DNA of 64,000 nucleotides from assembly GCA_902363835.1 (NCBI GenBank), contig CABJBM010000007.1, positions 124,001-188,000 of the forward strand, in the 5' to 3' direction. The position numbers were made by a program, and so were the translations under genes. Below, one piece after another: positions 53,159 to 63,865 of this stretch (within the stretch, counting starts at the first letter, position 1; each line of letters starts with the position of its first letter). The notes under the pieces were generated by a model, which saw nothing but the letters and a program-made list of their open reading frames with translations, had not been told where the DNA came from and did not search any database. The stretch comes from Lachnospiraceae bacterium (GTDB lineage: Bacteria > Bacillota > Clostridia > Lachnospirales > Lachnospiraceae).

Positions 53159-55963
53159 TTAAGATTTAAGGTTTTCTATCTGATTATACAAATAATCAAG
53201 AGCTTCAAAAAGTGTATATCTTCGCCACCAGTTATCGCCAAACAATTCACAGTCACCGTTAATCTGCTTAGCATTAACAAACGGTGTCTCCAAATGGTGG
53301 TCAGACAATATAGTAGTTCCTGCTTGGGAACTTAAATTTATTGCCGCATACTTACCAAAAGGGCCTCCTTTTGCCGTTTGAATAACTACGGTTCCATCAG
53401 TAGAGCGCAAAACATTACTACCATCAGCACTAACATAATAATCGCCAAAGGAAACCCCGTCCTCACTTACCTCAAATACATCACCGATATTAATATTGCC
53501 ATTTTTAATGTTTACAGACTGTGCAGTTAATCTACCAGAGCTATCCACCTTAAATCCATTTCCAATAGATAAACTACCACCAGTAATATTAACATCTGAT
53601 GCGTTTAACTTACCCTGATTTGTAACTCTGAAAGGAGCAAGATTCGCATTCTCGTTTCCTGCCCAGAAAGCAACAGCACCAGTAGTAGCATCAGAACTCA
53701 TACCTACTCCACCAGATGATAATTTATCCTTGGCAATATCCCAACCACCGATTTTACCTTCGTCAATTTCAGCATATCCCCTGAACACCAATTTCTTACT
53801 CTCAGCGTCAATGTAAAAGAACTTTTCATCATCTTTAGAAATATTGAATATGTTGTTTGGATCATCAGGATTAATCTGTACACTGAACCCATTTAAAGCC
53901 TTTGCCTTAAATCCATCTGCACCCATGGTAAGAGTATTATTCTTATTCTGGATATAGAGATTTTCAGCGATTACGATCTTACCCAATAAAAGTTCTGCTC
54001 CGATTCCATAAGCCTTAGTTACTACATCATTCTGATTAACTTCTATCATACCAATTGCAATTTTTGGCTCTTTCAGGTTTGTTCCTACTGGCTCATCAAA
54101 TAATAGAATCTGCCTATTAGTAATCCACAACTTTTCAGAAGCATCTTTCTTAGTGAATAATGCACCTGTGTTATCAATCGTAACTTCCTGATCTGTAGCA
54201 TTACTCTGAATCTGTTGCATACTCAAATCAAGGAACTTTTTAAGATTTGTATTGTAATACGCTTCGTTTGCCTGTTTTGAAGCCTGATTCCATCCAGATT
54301 TGTTGTATTTTAATGTACCAGTATTTCTATTAACCATCTTTTGCATATCATTAAGAGGAAACCAACCTGTAGTAATGCTAGATTTTGAACTAAACGTGAG
54401 CTTAAAGTTTTTAAAATCTTCCCAATCTAATTCCATTACAAGAAGCCTAGCCTTTATAAAATCGCTATCTGAATACTTGATTACCAAAACATCACCTATT
54501 TCAAGCTGTTTTGTCCATTCCTTATATTTAAATAGTACGGGAAAGTTCACAGAGCTTACAGTCATGTCAAACTGTGGGTAGCACACCTTATTAAGTTCTT
54601 CAACACCATGATTATATAAATCCTGTTTCATTTCTAAAACATCATTATCAGTCATTACAGAGGTTGCAATGTAAGAAGTGTCACATAAGTTGCCCTCTCT
54701 TCTAAATGGTTGAAGTTCCAAATATAAATCTTCCCCAAGTACATCTGCCATATTTATTACATAAGATTGAACTTCAGATTGTTTAGCCTTAATCTGGTTT
54801 TCCTTTGTAGTAATCTGATTCTGCCTAACGGTAATTTCAGCGGTTACAGCATTCCAGAGAGAATTATAGTTGTTATACTGATTCTGTGCTACTGTATCGG
54901 AAGCAATCGCATCTGTTAAGACAGACATTTGTTCCTTATATGTAGTTGCTTTTGCTTTCAAACCAACAAGCCCATATTCTGACCACATTGTACTTGATTC
55001 ATTGGTTGGCATTTTATTGTTTAAATCAGACAAGTCATCTTGTAAAACCTTTAATTGAGACATTGCCGTGGCAATCTTACCGTTACTAGAATCCATTAAA
55101 TCGTAATATTCTTCCAGTTTTGCTTTAAGCTCATTACTCATATCATCATAAAAATAGCTGAAGTTAGTTATATAGTTGTTACCAGACGGATTTACAGAAG
55201 CAATAGACAAAGGTGTTCCACTTGCATCATTACCACCAGTTACGTTTAACATCGTCTTGATATCATCTTCATTCCATGAGATATTTAATTCTTTAACCAA
55301 ATTTCTGAATGATAATACAATGGGAACTTGTTTGCCAAGATTTTCGGCCTTATATGCGCTAACACTCCGATCATTGCTATCGAATTTAAAGATACATTCA
55401 AAAGCATCAGCAACATCAGTTGTAAGGAATTCGGATGATGTCACACTATCGTTATTAAAACTACGGCGACCTTTTGCTATTTCTGGATCAATGTACTTAA
55501 ACTTCCAACCGGGATTTTTGTCCATAAATATATGAGCAATACTATGTGATGTATCACCAGCATCATATAAAGCATATCTATCTAATCCTCCCTGTTCATC
55601 ATCTTCAGTTCCCATAGAACCAAAAGATGTAAGATATGTTTGCTTCAATTCACACACTAAATCATAACAGGTTACTTCAAGTTTCGGATTATAACTATCA
55701 TCTTTACGGCTAATATCCGTAATTCTGTACCAACCGATATCCTGTAACCATATGTATTTACCAACTGATATGTCATCAAATCCTTTATTCTCAATATTTT
55801 CGTGGTATTTGTAAATTGAAAATGCAAAGCTGGATACCCCCGCTGCGTAAAGTTCAGATTTTTTTTCCTTTGCATTTAAAATACAGATTCTCTTCTTATT
55901 TGGATAGCACAATACAACCTTCGGAACAGTAATACTTTTATAGTCATTAAATGAAATGTTCAT
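53159..55963 (-). CDS. Phage tail-tip protein (Tal / tail-endopeptidase-like)
   Basis: 934 aa. N-terminal part has the early Tal-like pattern (SVGKYIWLQDIGWYRITDI, LEVTCYDLVCEL) as in gp27/Tal hub proteins. A coiled-coil segment follows around residues 285-400 (KVLQDDLSDLNNKM and repeated Gln/Asn/Lys). The C-terminal third has short repeated units with EIDEGKIGGWDIAKDKL and GGSLSIGNGFKVDSSG, typical of receptor-binding tail fibres or spikes. AGGAAGG precedes the ATG. It follows the tape measure gene by 69 bp with no Dit gene between them. No peptidase active site could be identified. Confidence 0.8.
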   Translation of the reverse strand: MNISFNDYKSITVPKVVLCYPNKKRICILNAKEKKSELYAAGVSSFAFSIYKYHENIENKGFDDISVGKYIWLQDIGWYRITDISRKDDSYNPKLEVTCYDLVCELKQTYLTSFGSMGTEDDEQGGLDRYALYDAGDTSHSIAHIFMDKNPGWKFKYIDPEIAKGRRSFNNDSVTSSEFLTTDVADAFECIFKFDSNDRSVSAYKAENLGKQVPIVLSFRNLVKELNISWNEDDIKTMLNVTGGNDASGTPLSIASVNPSGNNYITNFSYFYDDMSNELKAKLEEYYDLMDSSNGKIATAMSQLKVLQDDLSDLNNKMPTNESSTMWSEYGLVGLKAKATTYKEQMSVLTDAIASDTVAQNQYNNYNSLWNAVTAEITVRQNQITTKENQIKAKQSEVQSYVINMADVLGEDLYLELQPFRREGNLCDTSYIATSVMTDNDVLEMKQDLYNHGVEELNKVCYPQFDMTVSSVNFPVLFKYKEWTKQLEIGDVLVIKYSDSDFIKARLLVMELDWEDFKNFKLTFSSKSSITTGWFPLNDMQKMVNRNTGTLKYNKSGWNQASKQANEAYYNTNLKKFLDLSMQQIQSNATDQEVTIDNTGALFTKKDASEKLWITNRQILLFDEPVGTNLKEPKIAIGMIEVNQNDVVTKAYGIGAELLLGKIVIAENLYIQNKNNTLTMGADGFKAKALNGFSVQINPDDPNNIFNISKDDEKFFYIDAESKKLVFRGYAEIDEGKIGGWDIAKDKLSSGGVGMSSDATTGAVAFWAGNENANLAPFRVTNQGKLNASDVNITGGSLSIGNGFKVDSSGRLTAQSVNIKNGNINIGDVFEVSEDGVSFGDYYVSADGSNVLRSTDGTVVIQTAKGGPFGKYAAINLSSQAGTTILSDHHLETPFVNAKQINGDCELFGDNWWRRYTLFEALDYLYNQIENLKS

Positions 55964-56031
55964 TAAAATACCTTCCTTTTTCTATATTTTTGTTTTATAT
56001 GGAGACTCGGCTTGGAATCTCCATATTTTGT

Positions 56032-59000
56032 TTAAAGACCCTTTTTATTACCTACTGCATATTTGGGTAATTCGTTTTTCCCATAATCAACTAACATGGT
56101 CTTACATGCAGCCAGGGTATTCGCATTAGCGTCTCCCTGAACATTGAAAGCAACATCTAAATTAACTACAGGCTGCCTTTCAACAGTCTTAATATTACTG
56201 AAGTCATACTTAGGTGTGACAATATTCGGCATAAAATTCTGTCTAAGTTTTTCCGCTCCTAATGAACTATTACCCAATTCCCACAACTTCTTAACCATAT
56301 CATTTGGAAATACAGTGTCTCCACCAACAGAATTGAGAACAGTACCATCTTTGGTCACAATTATTTCAGGCCCATCTTCATTGACCAATTTTAGTCCAGG
56401 TTTAGAATTTTGTGTACCATTCTTGTATCCTACGGTAATCTTACGCTGTTTTACCTCGTCATAAGAAAGTAACCCACCTTCCGGTACTCCTTCATCATTA
56501 ACATAATAATAACCATTTTCAGACTTCGATTTGATCGCCATATCAGTAGCCATAGTGCCATCGGATTTAAGATAGTATTCTTTACCATCTGCACCTTTCC
56601 TCCAAGTGGACTTCACCATCTGCCCATTTTCCGGTTCAAAATATCTCCACTGACCAGTAGAATCGTCCCAACCAGATTTCATATATCCATCTTCGTTAAA
56701 GTTATACTGCTTACCGCCGATAGTATAGACTCCATCTGACACATAATCATCATTGGAATTACCATACCACCAACCCTTAGAGGTCTTCTGCCAACTACCG
56801 GAACCTGTTACATCTTCGAATGAATTACCTCCACCAGTAGCAGAAAATCCTTGCATTGTACTAACCATTTCAGTCAACTTTGAAAGGTCGATACTTGCAA
56901 TATCAATGTTAATTTGAGAGATTGCATCGCCTACGGCACTCTGGAACATATCCACTGCTGATGAAGCGGAATCCCATGGTGAAGTTAGTTCATCAGTCAT
57001 AGTTATTCCATAGTCTGTACCATATTTTGTTAGCGTATTGTAGACAATTTGATAATCCTTCTTCACTTTGCCCAAATAATTTTCTATAACTTTATGCTGT
57101 TCATCGGTACTGGACTTTAGTGTTTCAAGTTCTTTATTTTTAGAATCCTCAAATTCCTCTGATTGTTTATCCAGACTTTCAAGTGTTTGGTCGAAAGCAT
57201 AATCAGCCTGTGTCTTAGCCAATTCTTCTTTTGCGTCAGCCATATCTTTTTCAAGTTGTAATCTCTGAGCGATATCTTTTCTATCAGTAGACAGGGATAG
57301 TTCATCAATTTTAGCTTGTAGGTTAGATATGTCTTTTTGTTTGCCGTTAATTTGGTCAAGATAATCTTGATAGTCTTTTTCCGTCTGCAATGCTTCTTTC
57401 TTAGCAGATATCAAATTCTTCATATCATCAATTTCTGCTTGAATAGCATCATATCGAAACTGCAAGATTGCGTCCTGTGCTTCTTTTGTTGCACTTACCG
57501 CTGACAACTGTGCACTAGAATACTCATTGATTCTCTCGGTATATTCTGCCTGTGTAAGAGTGCCATTTGAATATGCTTCTTCTACGGCTTCAATGGCTTC
57601 TCCATAATTAGCAACTTCCTGTTTTGCGTTTCCAAGCTGTTTCCCTAATAATGCAAGTCTGGTAAGACCCTTTGAAGTCTCCATACCACCATCTATAAGA
57701 CCGTCACTTCCGATTAACTCTAACATGGAACTGATTTCATTATTTACTCTACTGGTAGCATTAGTGATTTTTTCCAGTTCCTCGAATGGCAAGTCAATCA
57801 TAGATTTACGGAAATCATTCATATTAGAAACAACATCGTTCATGGAATTATTTACATCAATTAATTCCTCGTTGTATTTTCTCCATTCCTGACTTCCTAC
57901 TTTAATAGCCTTACTACTTACTGCATTATGTAATTCATCACTTAAGGTTTTATACTTATTCTGTAACTCATCATATATTCCCTTTTGCTGGTCAATTAAA
58001 TTCTCATAATCGGTGTTAGAGATTTCTTCCCCTAAATCCTTTTGTAATTCAATAAGGCTCTTATTATAGGAGGAATATTTCTCCATGAGTGATACGAGAC
58101 TGTCAAAGTCATTAATGATATTATCCAATTTGGATTTTGCCAATTCCTTCATGGATCTTGTAACATCGTCAATCTTATCTCTGAGATCTTCGGCTTTGTT
58201 GTACGCTTCCTGATAACCTTTTACATTCTTTGCGACAACTTCATCAGTAATATCTTCAATCTCCAAAGCACCATTTTTGATTTTATCTATGTATGTAGGA
58301 GAAAGTCCATATGAATCGGCTTCTGCTTGATATGCGTCAGCTTGTACTTGCAACGCCTCAATCTGTTTACCCATTTCAGATATTGCGGTATCTGTAAGCG
58401 TATTTTTCGGTTTCCAGTTAGACACATCATTTAATTGATCTTGTACTTTTTCGACATTCTTCTGCGATTGCTTTGCTTGAACATCTATCCAATCAAATCT
58501 AGTAGGATCTTTCTTATTTTTATCTTTACTACCCCCGGCTTTACTGGCATTAGGCCCATTATATGTAGCCTTTTTGTAATCGTCAGCATTAAATTTAACA
58601 CCATAATCAAATGTACCGTCTGCTATACCTTCAAGTGTTTTCTGGGCTTCACTCAATTCTGCCATTGTATTATTGTTTAGCATTTCAGCAGCCATTGTCA
58701 GTCCAGCAACTACAGGCGCACCCAATGATGGATTGGCTAACTGTGCTGTACTTTTGGCGATAGCTGAATTAATACTTGAAAATGCAGACTTCGCCCTAGC
58801 CAACTGTTCCAATGCCGACGTACTTGCACCAGCAGCATTAGCAAGAGCAATTACCTGGTCAATATCACTGGCAGTATCAATTTTAATGTCGTTGACTGAT
58901 AACTTTTCTAATGCTAATAGGGACATAGCCTGTTGAGATACACCGGCCGCAACCCCTTCATTTACAAAAGCATCAACTTCAGACATAGTAGCGTTTGCCA

Positions 59001-62000
59001 AGTCATCAGATGCATTTTCATTATAATACTTTTCAGCAGCTAATTTTTCATGGGCCATCGCAACACGGTTTGCCACTACCTCTTCAGCATTAGCAACGCC
59101 CATGTTTTTCAGCATAGAAGCAATCATACTAGCGTTTTCTTCCGTGTAACCTTTTAATGCTAGTTTGCTATCAATCCATGTCGTAGTTAGGTTATCAAAA
59201 GCGGATTGTGCACCTTTTACATCTTTCGGAGAATTGGATACTGTTTCAATGAAATCCGTATAAGCTTCGCCAAGCTCACCAAAGTTATCTTGGAATTTCT
59301 TATCATTTAATAATCCATAGTCGAAAGGCTTTTTATCCTTCATACTGGTCATTATATTGTCAAGAGATTCAAAACCTTCAGACATGGAATTAATGCTTGC
59401 TATAACATCTTCTTTAGAAACAGGCAGTTCTACATTTTTACTTTGCTCAATATATGCTTTTTCTGCTTCGGTAGCTGTTTTGGCTCCTTGTGCAATTTCA
59501 AGCCATCTATCAATTTCTTCCGGGGTATTAATGCTATTGGCTTCAAAGAAGTTCGTTTCGTCTTGACCAAACTTACCCTTTGCCGATTCAATGGCACTGT
59601 TATACTTTTCAACTAAATCATCGGTGTCAACCGTAAGATTAAAGCGTAATTTATTTGCATCTGTATCAGACAGATTAAGCTGAGAAATGATCCGATTCAA
59701 AATGTCATTATACTGTTTTGCATATTCTGTTACGTCTAAGTCCTTTGCATTAAGAGCAAATAAATCATTAATTCCACTTTTAATTTGTGGATCATCTGAA
59801 ATACTTTCAACCATTCCAATGATTGAAGCCTTAACACCTGTTGCATTATTCTTCAAATCCTCTGCACTAAAATTATCTTTGACATAATTATCAACAAATG
59901 ATTTTTGTGCATCGGTCAATTCACCATAGCCATCTACTAACTGTGGAATCTTTTGTAGATAACTGTCAATATATGTACCATCCAAAGACTTCAATTCACT
60001 GTCTAAGGTCTGCCACTCCTGAACATACATTTTGAGACTTCTTGCTTGTTCAGATCTTGGATCAATACCAGCTTTTGAAAGAATATCGTCCATGTTTTTT
60101 GCAAATACACCGATATTTCTCTCCATAAATCCTTGTATATCTAAATCCATATCTTCATCTGCAACGTCAAATCCAAAAGTCTTTAACCAATCACTCTTGC
60201 CATACATTTTTTCAAATGGGCGAGAATTAGTGTAATCATAAAATGCCTTAACTGACTCTTCATTAAACAGCTTTGCAGCCTCAACTCCGAATCGTGTTGC
60301 CTGTCCAGATACCGTATCCAATCTGAAATTACCAGATTTATCATAAGGACTTCCAATTCCATACAGATCATCTCTTTTATTGACCGCATCTGCACCAACA
60401 GTTTCCAATTTGTCGGAAGAAGTTTCTTTCTCTAACTCTAACTGTCTTTCTCTTTCAAGTAGTCTGATTGTTTCAGATAAAACGGTGTTTTTATTTACTA
60501 TGGCTTGATTCTGGTCATCGTAACCTTTTACAATAGACGGATTAATATCAACAAGTTTTTGAATAAGACCGTGGTATTCGTCCATCTGTTCATTTGTAAG
60601 GGAAACATTGTTACCATAATCATCGACACCTTTTGATAACTCTGTAAATCTGCCAGATAAGCTATCAATAGCTTCTTTCTGGTTATTATACTTATTTATG
60701 GACTCATCAATCGACGATCTAATTTGACTTGCGGCTTCGGCGGTTTCTTCCTTAATCTTTTTGATGTGGTTCTCATACGTCGTAAAAGCCATTATACCGG
60801 CTGTTACACCAGTTGCCACCAATACAAAGGGATTCGCCATTAGCGTAGCCCAAAGCCCTTTTAAGGCACCTGTGAGCGTTGTGGTTGCTACTGTGGCTGT
60901 TCCATTAGCTGAAACAAGGCCCATTGTAGATAATTTGGTTACCGCCTGGGATTCTGTTAATCCTTGATTCATTAAAATCTGTATTCTTTGTGCATTTGTA
61001 AGATTAGTCGTAGAAAGCAGTAATTTTGTCTGGGAGGTACTTAACCCACTCGTCAGATCAAGTAACTTCTGCATACTCGAGGTTGCATTTACCGTTTTAA
61101 TTACTTCCAAAGCTTCAGAAAACTTCGTTAATTCAAGAGCCGTCTTTCCAATGAGCAAAGATAACTGTTGAAATGTATATAATGCTCCTGCTGTCCCAAG
61201 TCCTGTCAAAGCACCTTTTAATAAACCTGTTTCACTTGTAAAGTCTACAACAGATTTAGTGGTGTCTAGTATGGAGGCATATAATTCTTTGCTGATTGTA
61301 GTAGATGCTAAATCTTCCATACTAGCTTTCAGGGAGTTTGTCTTTGATTCCAGACTTTCCAAGTAGTATCCGAACTTTTCCTCTGCGGTTCCTGCGCTAT
61401 TAGCAGCCACTTCAGTATATTCCGTCACCTTATCCCAATTTTCCATTAAGACTAAGAAATTCTCTTGCTGTCTTACTCCGGAAAATGCTTTAGCTATGGC
61501 AGCCTGTTGTACAGAACTGTATGATCCCCATGAGCCAGCAACGTCATCTAATACATCTTGAAAGTTTCTAAATTCTTGATTACTGTCTCGTAATTTAATT
61601 CCAAGTTCATTCAAGACAATTTCTACATTCGAAATATCCTCAATTTCACCATCGTCACCAACAATTGAAAGTTTGCTGTCTTTTATGTCTCGCATTCTTG
61701 AAAAGATGGTTTTATATGACTCTCCTATGCTTGACATTGATTTCTGCGTAACTTCACCTACTGTCGCAATCATACCGATGAGCCTATCCATGCTGACATT
61801 CGCAATATTAGCAGATTCGGACGTTCTGGACATTGCTTCTGCTAATCCTGCGGCATCCGTAGCACTTTCCAGATCCACCGCCGAAAGCTTATCTACCACC
61901 CTAGCCACATCATCAACAGCAACCTTATAGCCTTGCATAGCCGATGTGAGATACTTGGTACTATCTGCACTGTTTAAATTCGATACCTTGCTTAAAACCA

Positions 62001-62535
62001 TGGAATCTTTTATTAATTTATTCGTATCATCAATAGTATGACCTTGACGCAACCATGCATCAGCAGCGTTAGATACATCAGTTGTAATGGCTCCCAAAGT
62101 CTGTCCCATATCATTATACTGGCTCATTAATCGCTTTACAGATTCATAGGATTCACCCGTTGCCATTCTCAATGAGGTGGCTGCATCGTCTAAGGCTTTA
62201 ACTGTCTCAATGGATTCTTTACCAGAAGCAATTACTTTATGAATAGCATCTTGAAGTAAATTAGCCATGGTATAAGTACGAAATGCGTCTTCTAAGGTTG
62301 AGCCAAACTGCTGAAAAACAGAGTTGCCTACTCTTACTCTAGCATTAATATTATTTAGTACATTTTCAAGTTCTTTTACATTCTTTGTATCAATCTCACC
62401 TATTTTAAGGCTAATATTTCCTTTTCCACTTGCCAAAATCATTTTATTTAACTTCAGAATATCACTGATAATTTGTTTTTCACTAGCTGTTAGATCCAAA
62501 CCAGCCAATAATTCTATATCTACATTACTACCCAT
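56032..62535 (-). CDS. Phage tape measure protein with cell-wall-binding repeats
   Basis: 2167 aa; sets tail length and is injected or acts at the tail tip. The N-terminal third has the TP901-type core (LDDAATSLRMATGESYESV, NAADAWLRQG, IGMIATVGEVTQKSMSSIGES, FSGVRQQENFLVLMENWDK). One or two hydrophobic segments lie near 580-600 (ATLMANPFVLVATGVTAGIM). Long alpha-helical, coiled-coil regions fill the middle. At about residues 1908-2018 sit several CW-binding-type repeats (WQKTSKGWWYGNSNDDYVSD, GKQYNFNEDGYMKSGW, QWRYFEPENGQMVKSTW), followed by the usual C-terminal LKLVNEDGPEII...GDTVF end. Tape measure proteins seldom carry wall-binding repeats. Confidence 0.88.
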   Translation of the reverse strand: MGSNVDIELLAGLDLTASEKQIISDILKLNKMILASGKGNISLKIGEIDTKNVKELENVLNNINARVRVGNSVFQQFGSTLEDAFRTYTMANLLQDAIHKVIASGKESIETVKALDDAATSLRMATGESYESVKRLMSQYNDMGQTLGAITTDVSNAADAWLRQGHTIDDTNKLIKDSMVLSKVSNLNSADSTKYLTSAMQGYKVAVDDVARVVDKLSAVDLESATDAAGLAEAMSRTSESANIANVSMDRLIGMIATVGEVTQKSMSSIGESYKTIFSRMRDIKDSKLSIVGDDGEIEDISNVEIVLNELGIKLRDSNQEFRNFQDVLDDVAGSWGSYSSVQQAAIAKAFSGVRQQENFLVLMENWDKVTEYTEVAANSAGTAEEKFGYYLESLESKTNSLKASMEDLASTTISKELYASILDTTKSVVDFTSETGLLKGALTGLGTAGALYTFQQLSLLIGKTALELTKFSEALEVIKTVNATSSMQKLLDLTSGLSTSQTKLLLSTTNLTNAQRIQILMNQGLTESQAVTKLSTMGLVSANGTATVATTTLTGALKGLWATLMANPFVLVATGVTAGIMAFTTYENHIKKIKEETAEAASQIRSSIDESINKYNNQKEAIDSLSGRFTELSKGVDDYGNNVSLTNEQMDEYHGLIQKLVDINPSIVKGYDDQNQAIVNKNTVLSETIRLLERERQLELEKETSSDKLETVGADAVNKRDDLYGIGSPYDKSGNFRLDTVSGQATRFGVEAAKLFNEESVKAFYDYTNSRPFEKMYGKSDWLKTFGFDVADEDMDLDIQGFMERNIGVFAKNMDDILSKAGIDPRSEQARSLKMYVQEWQTLDSELKSLDGTYIDSYLQKIPQLVDGYGELTDAQKSFVDNYVKDNFSAEDLKNNATGVKASIIGMVESISDDPQIKSGINDLFALNAKDLDVTEYAKQYNDILNRIISQLNLSDTDANKLRFNLTVDTDDLVEKYNSAIESAKGKFGQDETNFFEANSINTPEEIDRWLEIAQGAKTATEAEKAYIEQSKNVELPVSKEDVIASINSMSEGFESLDNIMTSMKDKKPFDYGLLNDKKFQDNFGELGEAYTDFIETVSNSPKDVKGAQSAFDNLTTTWIDSKLALKGYTEENASMIASMLKNMGVANAEEVVANRVAMAHEKLAAEKYYNENASDDLANATMSEVDAFVNEGVAAGVSQQAMSLLALEKLSVNDIKIDTASDIDQVIALANAAGASTSALEQLARAKSAFSSINSAIAKSTAQLANPSLGAPVVAGLTMAAEMLNNNTMAELSEAQKTLEGIADGTFDYGVKFNADDYKKATYNGPNASKAGGSKDKNKKDPTRFDWIDVQAKQSQKNVEKVQDQLNDVSNWKPKNTLTDTAISEMGKQIEALQVQADAYQAEADSYGLSPTYIDKIKNGALEIEDITDEVVAKNVKGYQEAYNKAEDLRDKIDDVTRSMKELAKSKLDNIINDFDSLVSLMEKYSSYNKSLIELQKDLGEEISNTDYENLIDQQKGIYDELQNKYKTLSDELHNAVSSKAIKVGSQEWRKYNEELIDVNNSMNDVVSNMNDFRKSMIDLPFEELEKITNATSRVNNEISSMLELIGSDGLIDGGMETSKGLTRLALLGKQLGNAKQEVANYGEAIEAVEEAYSNGTLTQAEYTERINEYSSAQLSAVSATKEAQDAILQFRYDAIQAEIDDMKNLISAKKEALQTEKDYQDYLDQINGKQKDISNLQAKIDELSLSTDRKDIAQRLQLEKDMADAKEELAKTQADYAFDQTLESLDKQSEEFEDSKNKELETLKSSTDEQHKVIENYLGKVKKDYQIVYNTLTKYGTDYGITMTDELTSPWDSASSAVDMFQSAVGDAISQINIDIASIDLSKLTEMVSTMQGFSATGGGNSFEDVTGSGSWQKTSKGWWYGNSNDDYVSDGVYTIGGKQYNFNEDGYMKSGWDDSTGQWRYFEPENGQMVKSTWRKGADGKEYYLKSDGTMATDMAIKSKSENGYYYVNDEGVPEGGLLSYDEVKQRKITVGYKNGTQNSKPGLKLVNEDGPEIIVTKDGTVLNSVGGDTVFPNDMVKKLWELGNSSLGAEKLRQNFMPNIVTPKYDFSNIKTVERQPVVNLDVAFNVQGDANANTLAACKTMLVDYGKNELPKYAVGNKKGL

Positions 62536-62581
62536 TATTTTCCCTCCATTTAAAAAGAGCGGACAGTATAAACCGTTCGCT

Positions 62582-63067
62582 CTAATATACTTCTTCTATT
62601 CCGTTTTTTGTCAGCTTTACACTAAAAGGCTTGTTGACCTTTCTCTTGTATGCTTCTATCCCATTCTCAATGAAGTGGGTTGCCTCTCGGTATCCAAAAT
62701 ATGGCACATCGGCAAATGAACCATGTGTTTGCCAACCGTCATTAATTAATATTGCAGTATCGGCATCAGAGCCATCAAAACCCTTATGTATCGCTCCGTC
62801 GTCAAAATGAATACCGATAGACAGATTGCTTCCACTTGATGATATATCAATTCTCACCTTATCATCTATATAAAGCGAATTATATAGGTTGTAAGTTCGT
62901 CTATACACAACAGGAGAATAACTGTCATATACAGCGTCAAGCTCGTACTGGATACAATCTGCCAATGTTGCAGCATGACGCTTTATTTCGTCTGCCATGG
63001 TCTTTCCATTCTTCATTTTGAGTTTGGATACGTCGAGATTTTTTAATCTATCACGAATACTTTTCAT
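62582..63067 (-). CDS. Phage virion protein (HK97 gp10-like / tail completion candidate)
   Basis: 161 aa from the ATG ending at 63067; its start overlaps the stop of the preceding gene by 4 bp (ATGA). N-terminal basic helices, then SYSPVVYRRTYNLYNSL, IGIHFDDGAIHKGFDG and FGYREATHFIENGIEAYKR. This pattern recalls HK97 gp10-family and related head-tail connector proteins. It precedes the tape measure gene directly, without the usual tape-measure chaperone pair between them. Confidence 0.55.
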   Translation of the reverse strand: MKSIRDRLKNLDVSKLKMKNGKTMADEIKRHAATLADCIQYELDAVYDSYSPVVYRRTYNLYNSLYIDDKVRIDISSSGSNLSIGIHFDDGAIHKGFDGSDADTAILINDGWQTHGSFADVPYFGYREATHFIENGIEAYKRKVNKPFSVKLTKNGIEEVY

Positions 63068-63858
63068 GACATTATCTTGTCCCAATTTTCCATGAGAACA
63101 TTAAAAGTCTCAACATTTTCAACATATGTAACACCAACTATGGCTTTAGCGATACACAATTTTTCAATATCAATATAACGACCCCAATTCCGTCCAATCT
63201 CACTCAACATATCGAGTACATTACTTTTAATTTCAATTCCATTAGTTTTTAACATAATAATAACGTCAGCTTCAAAAATGCTTATTGTGCTTAAACGTTC
63301 CAACGTATTATAAAGTCTTTTTTCGATTAACACATATTCTCTCTGGGTGATATCAGTAACAACTGACACCATTCTGTCAAACAACTTATTGCTGATTCCA
63401 AGGAAAATCTCATCATCATTCTTATTCTTTTCCAGTTCGTCATATATTGATATAACCATATTTTTAAAACTTGCTTCATAATTTAATTTACTATTTAATT
63501 CCACATCTGGAACAGAAATCGGATTTTCATCAAAAATTTTATCAATTTTATTCTTATCCTCTTCATTCAGACCTTGACGAAATTTAACAAAATTCTCCAT
63601 TTCCTTTTCATATGAATATCTACAATCCTCTAAATGAATTTTATCAATCAAATGAATGAATCCGGCTTTCAAATTACTCATATTATTAATATATGCATCC
63701 ACCCAATGTACTATATGTTCTCGTACAACATCATCATTAGCAGCAGAAACTAATGCGTCAAGTTTGAACGCACTTAACAATAATCCTCTTTCATTTTCTG
63801 GTAAACCTCCTAATATTAAAGCCACTTCTTCCATGTTATATGTTTTCTTGTTTTCCAT
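63064..63858 (-). CDS. Phage protein of unknown function
   Basis: 264 aa, acidic and alpha-helical (MENKKTYNMEEVALILGGLPENERGLL...). AAGAAGGAG stands before the ATG at 63858. The last ~28 residues (CIAKAIVGVTYVENVETFNV and LMENWDKIMS) resemble a segment of the tape measure protein (AIAKAFSGVRQQENFLVLMENWDK). It lies between the upstream partial gene and the gp10-like gene. No family recognised. Confidence 0.6.
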   Translation of the reverse strand: MENKKTYNMEEVALILGGLPENERGLLLSAFKLDALVSAANDDVVREHIVHWVDAYINNMSNLKAGFIHLIDKIHLEDCRYSYEKEMENFVKFRQGLNEEDKNKIDKIFDENPISVPDVELNSKLNYEASFKNMVISIYDELEKNKNDDEIFLGISNKLFDRMVSVVTDITQREYVLIEKRLYNTLERLSTISIFEADVIIMLKTNGIEIKSNVLDMLSEIGRNWGRYIDIEKLCIAKAIVGVTYVENVETFNVLMENWDKIMS

Positions 63859-63865
63859 AATTTAA

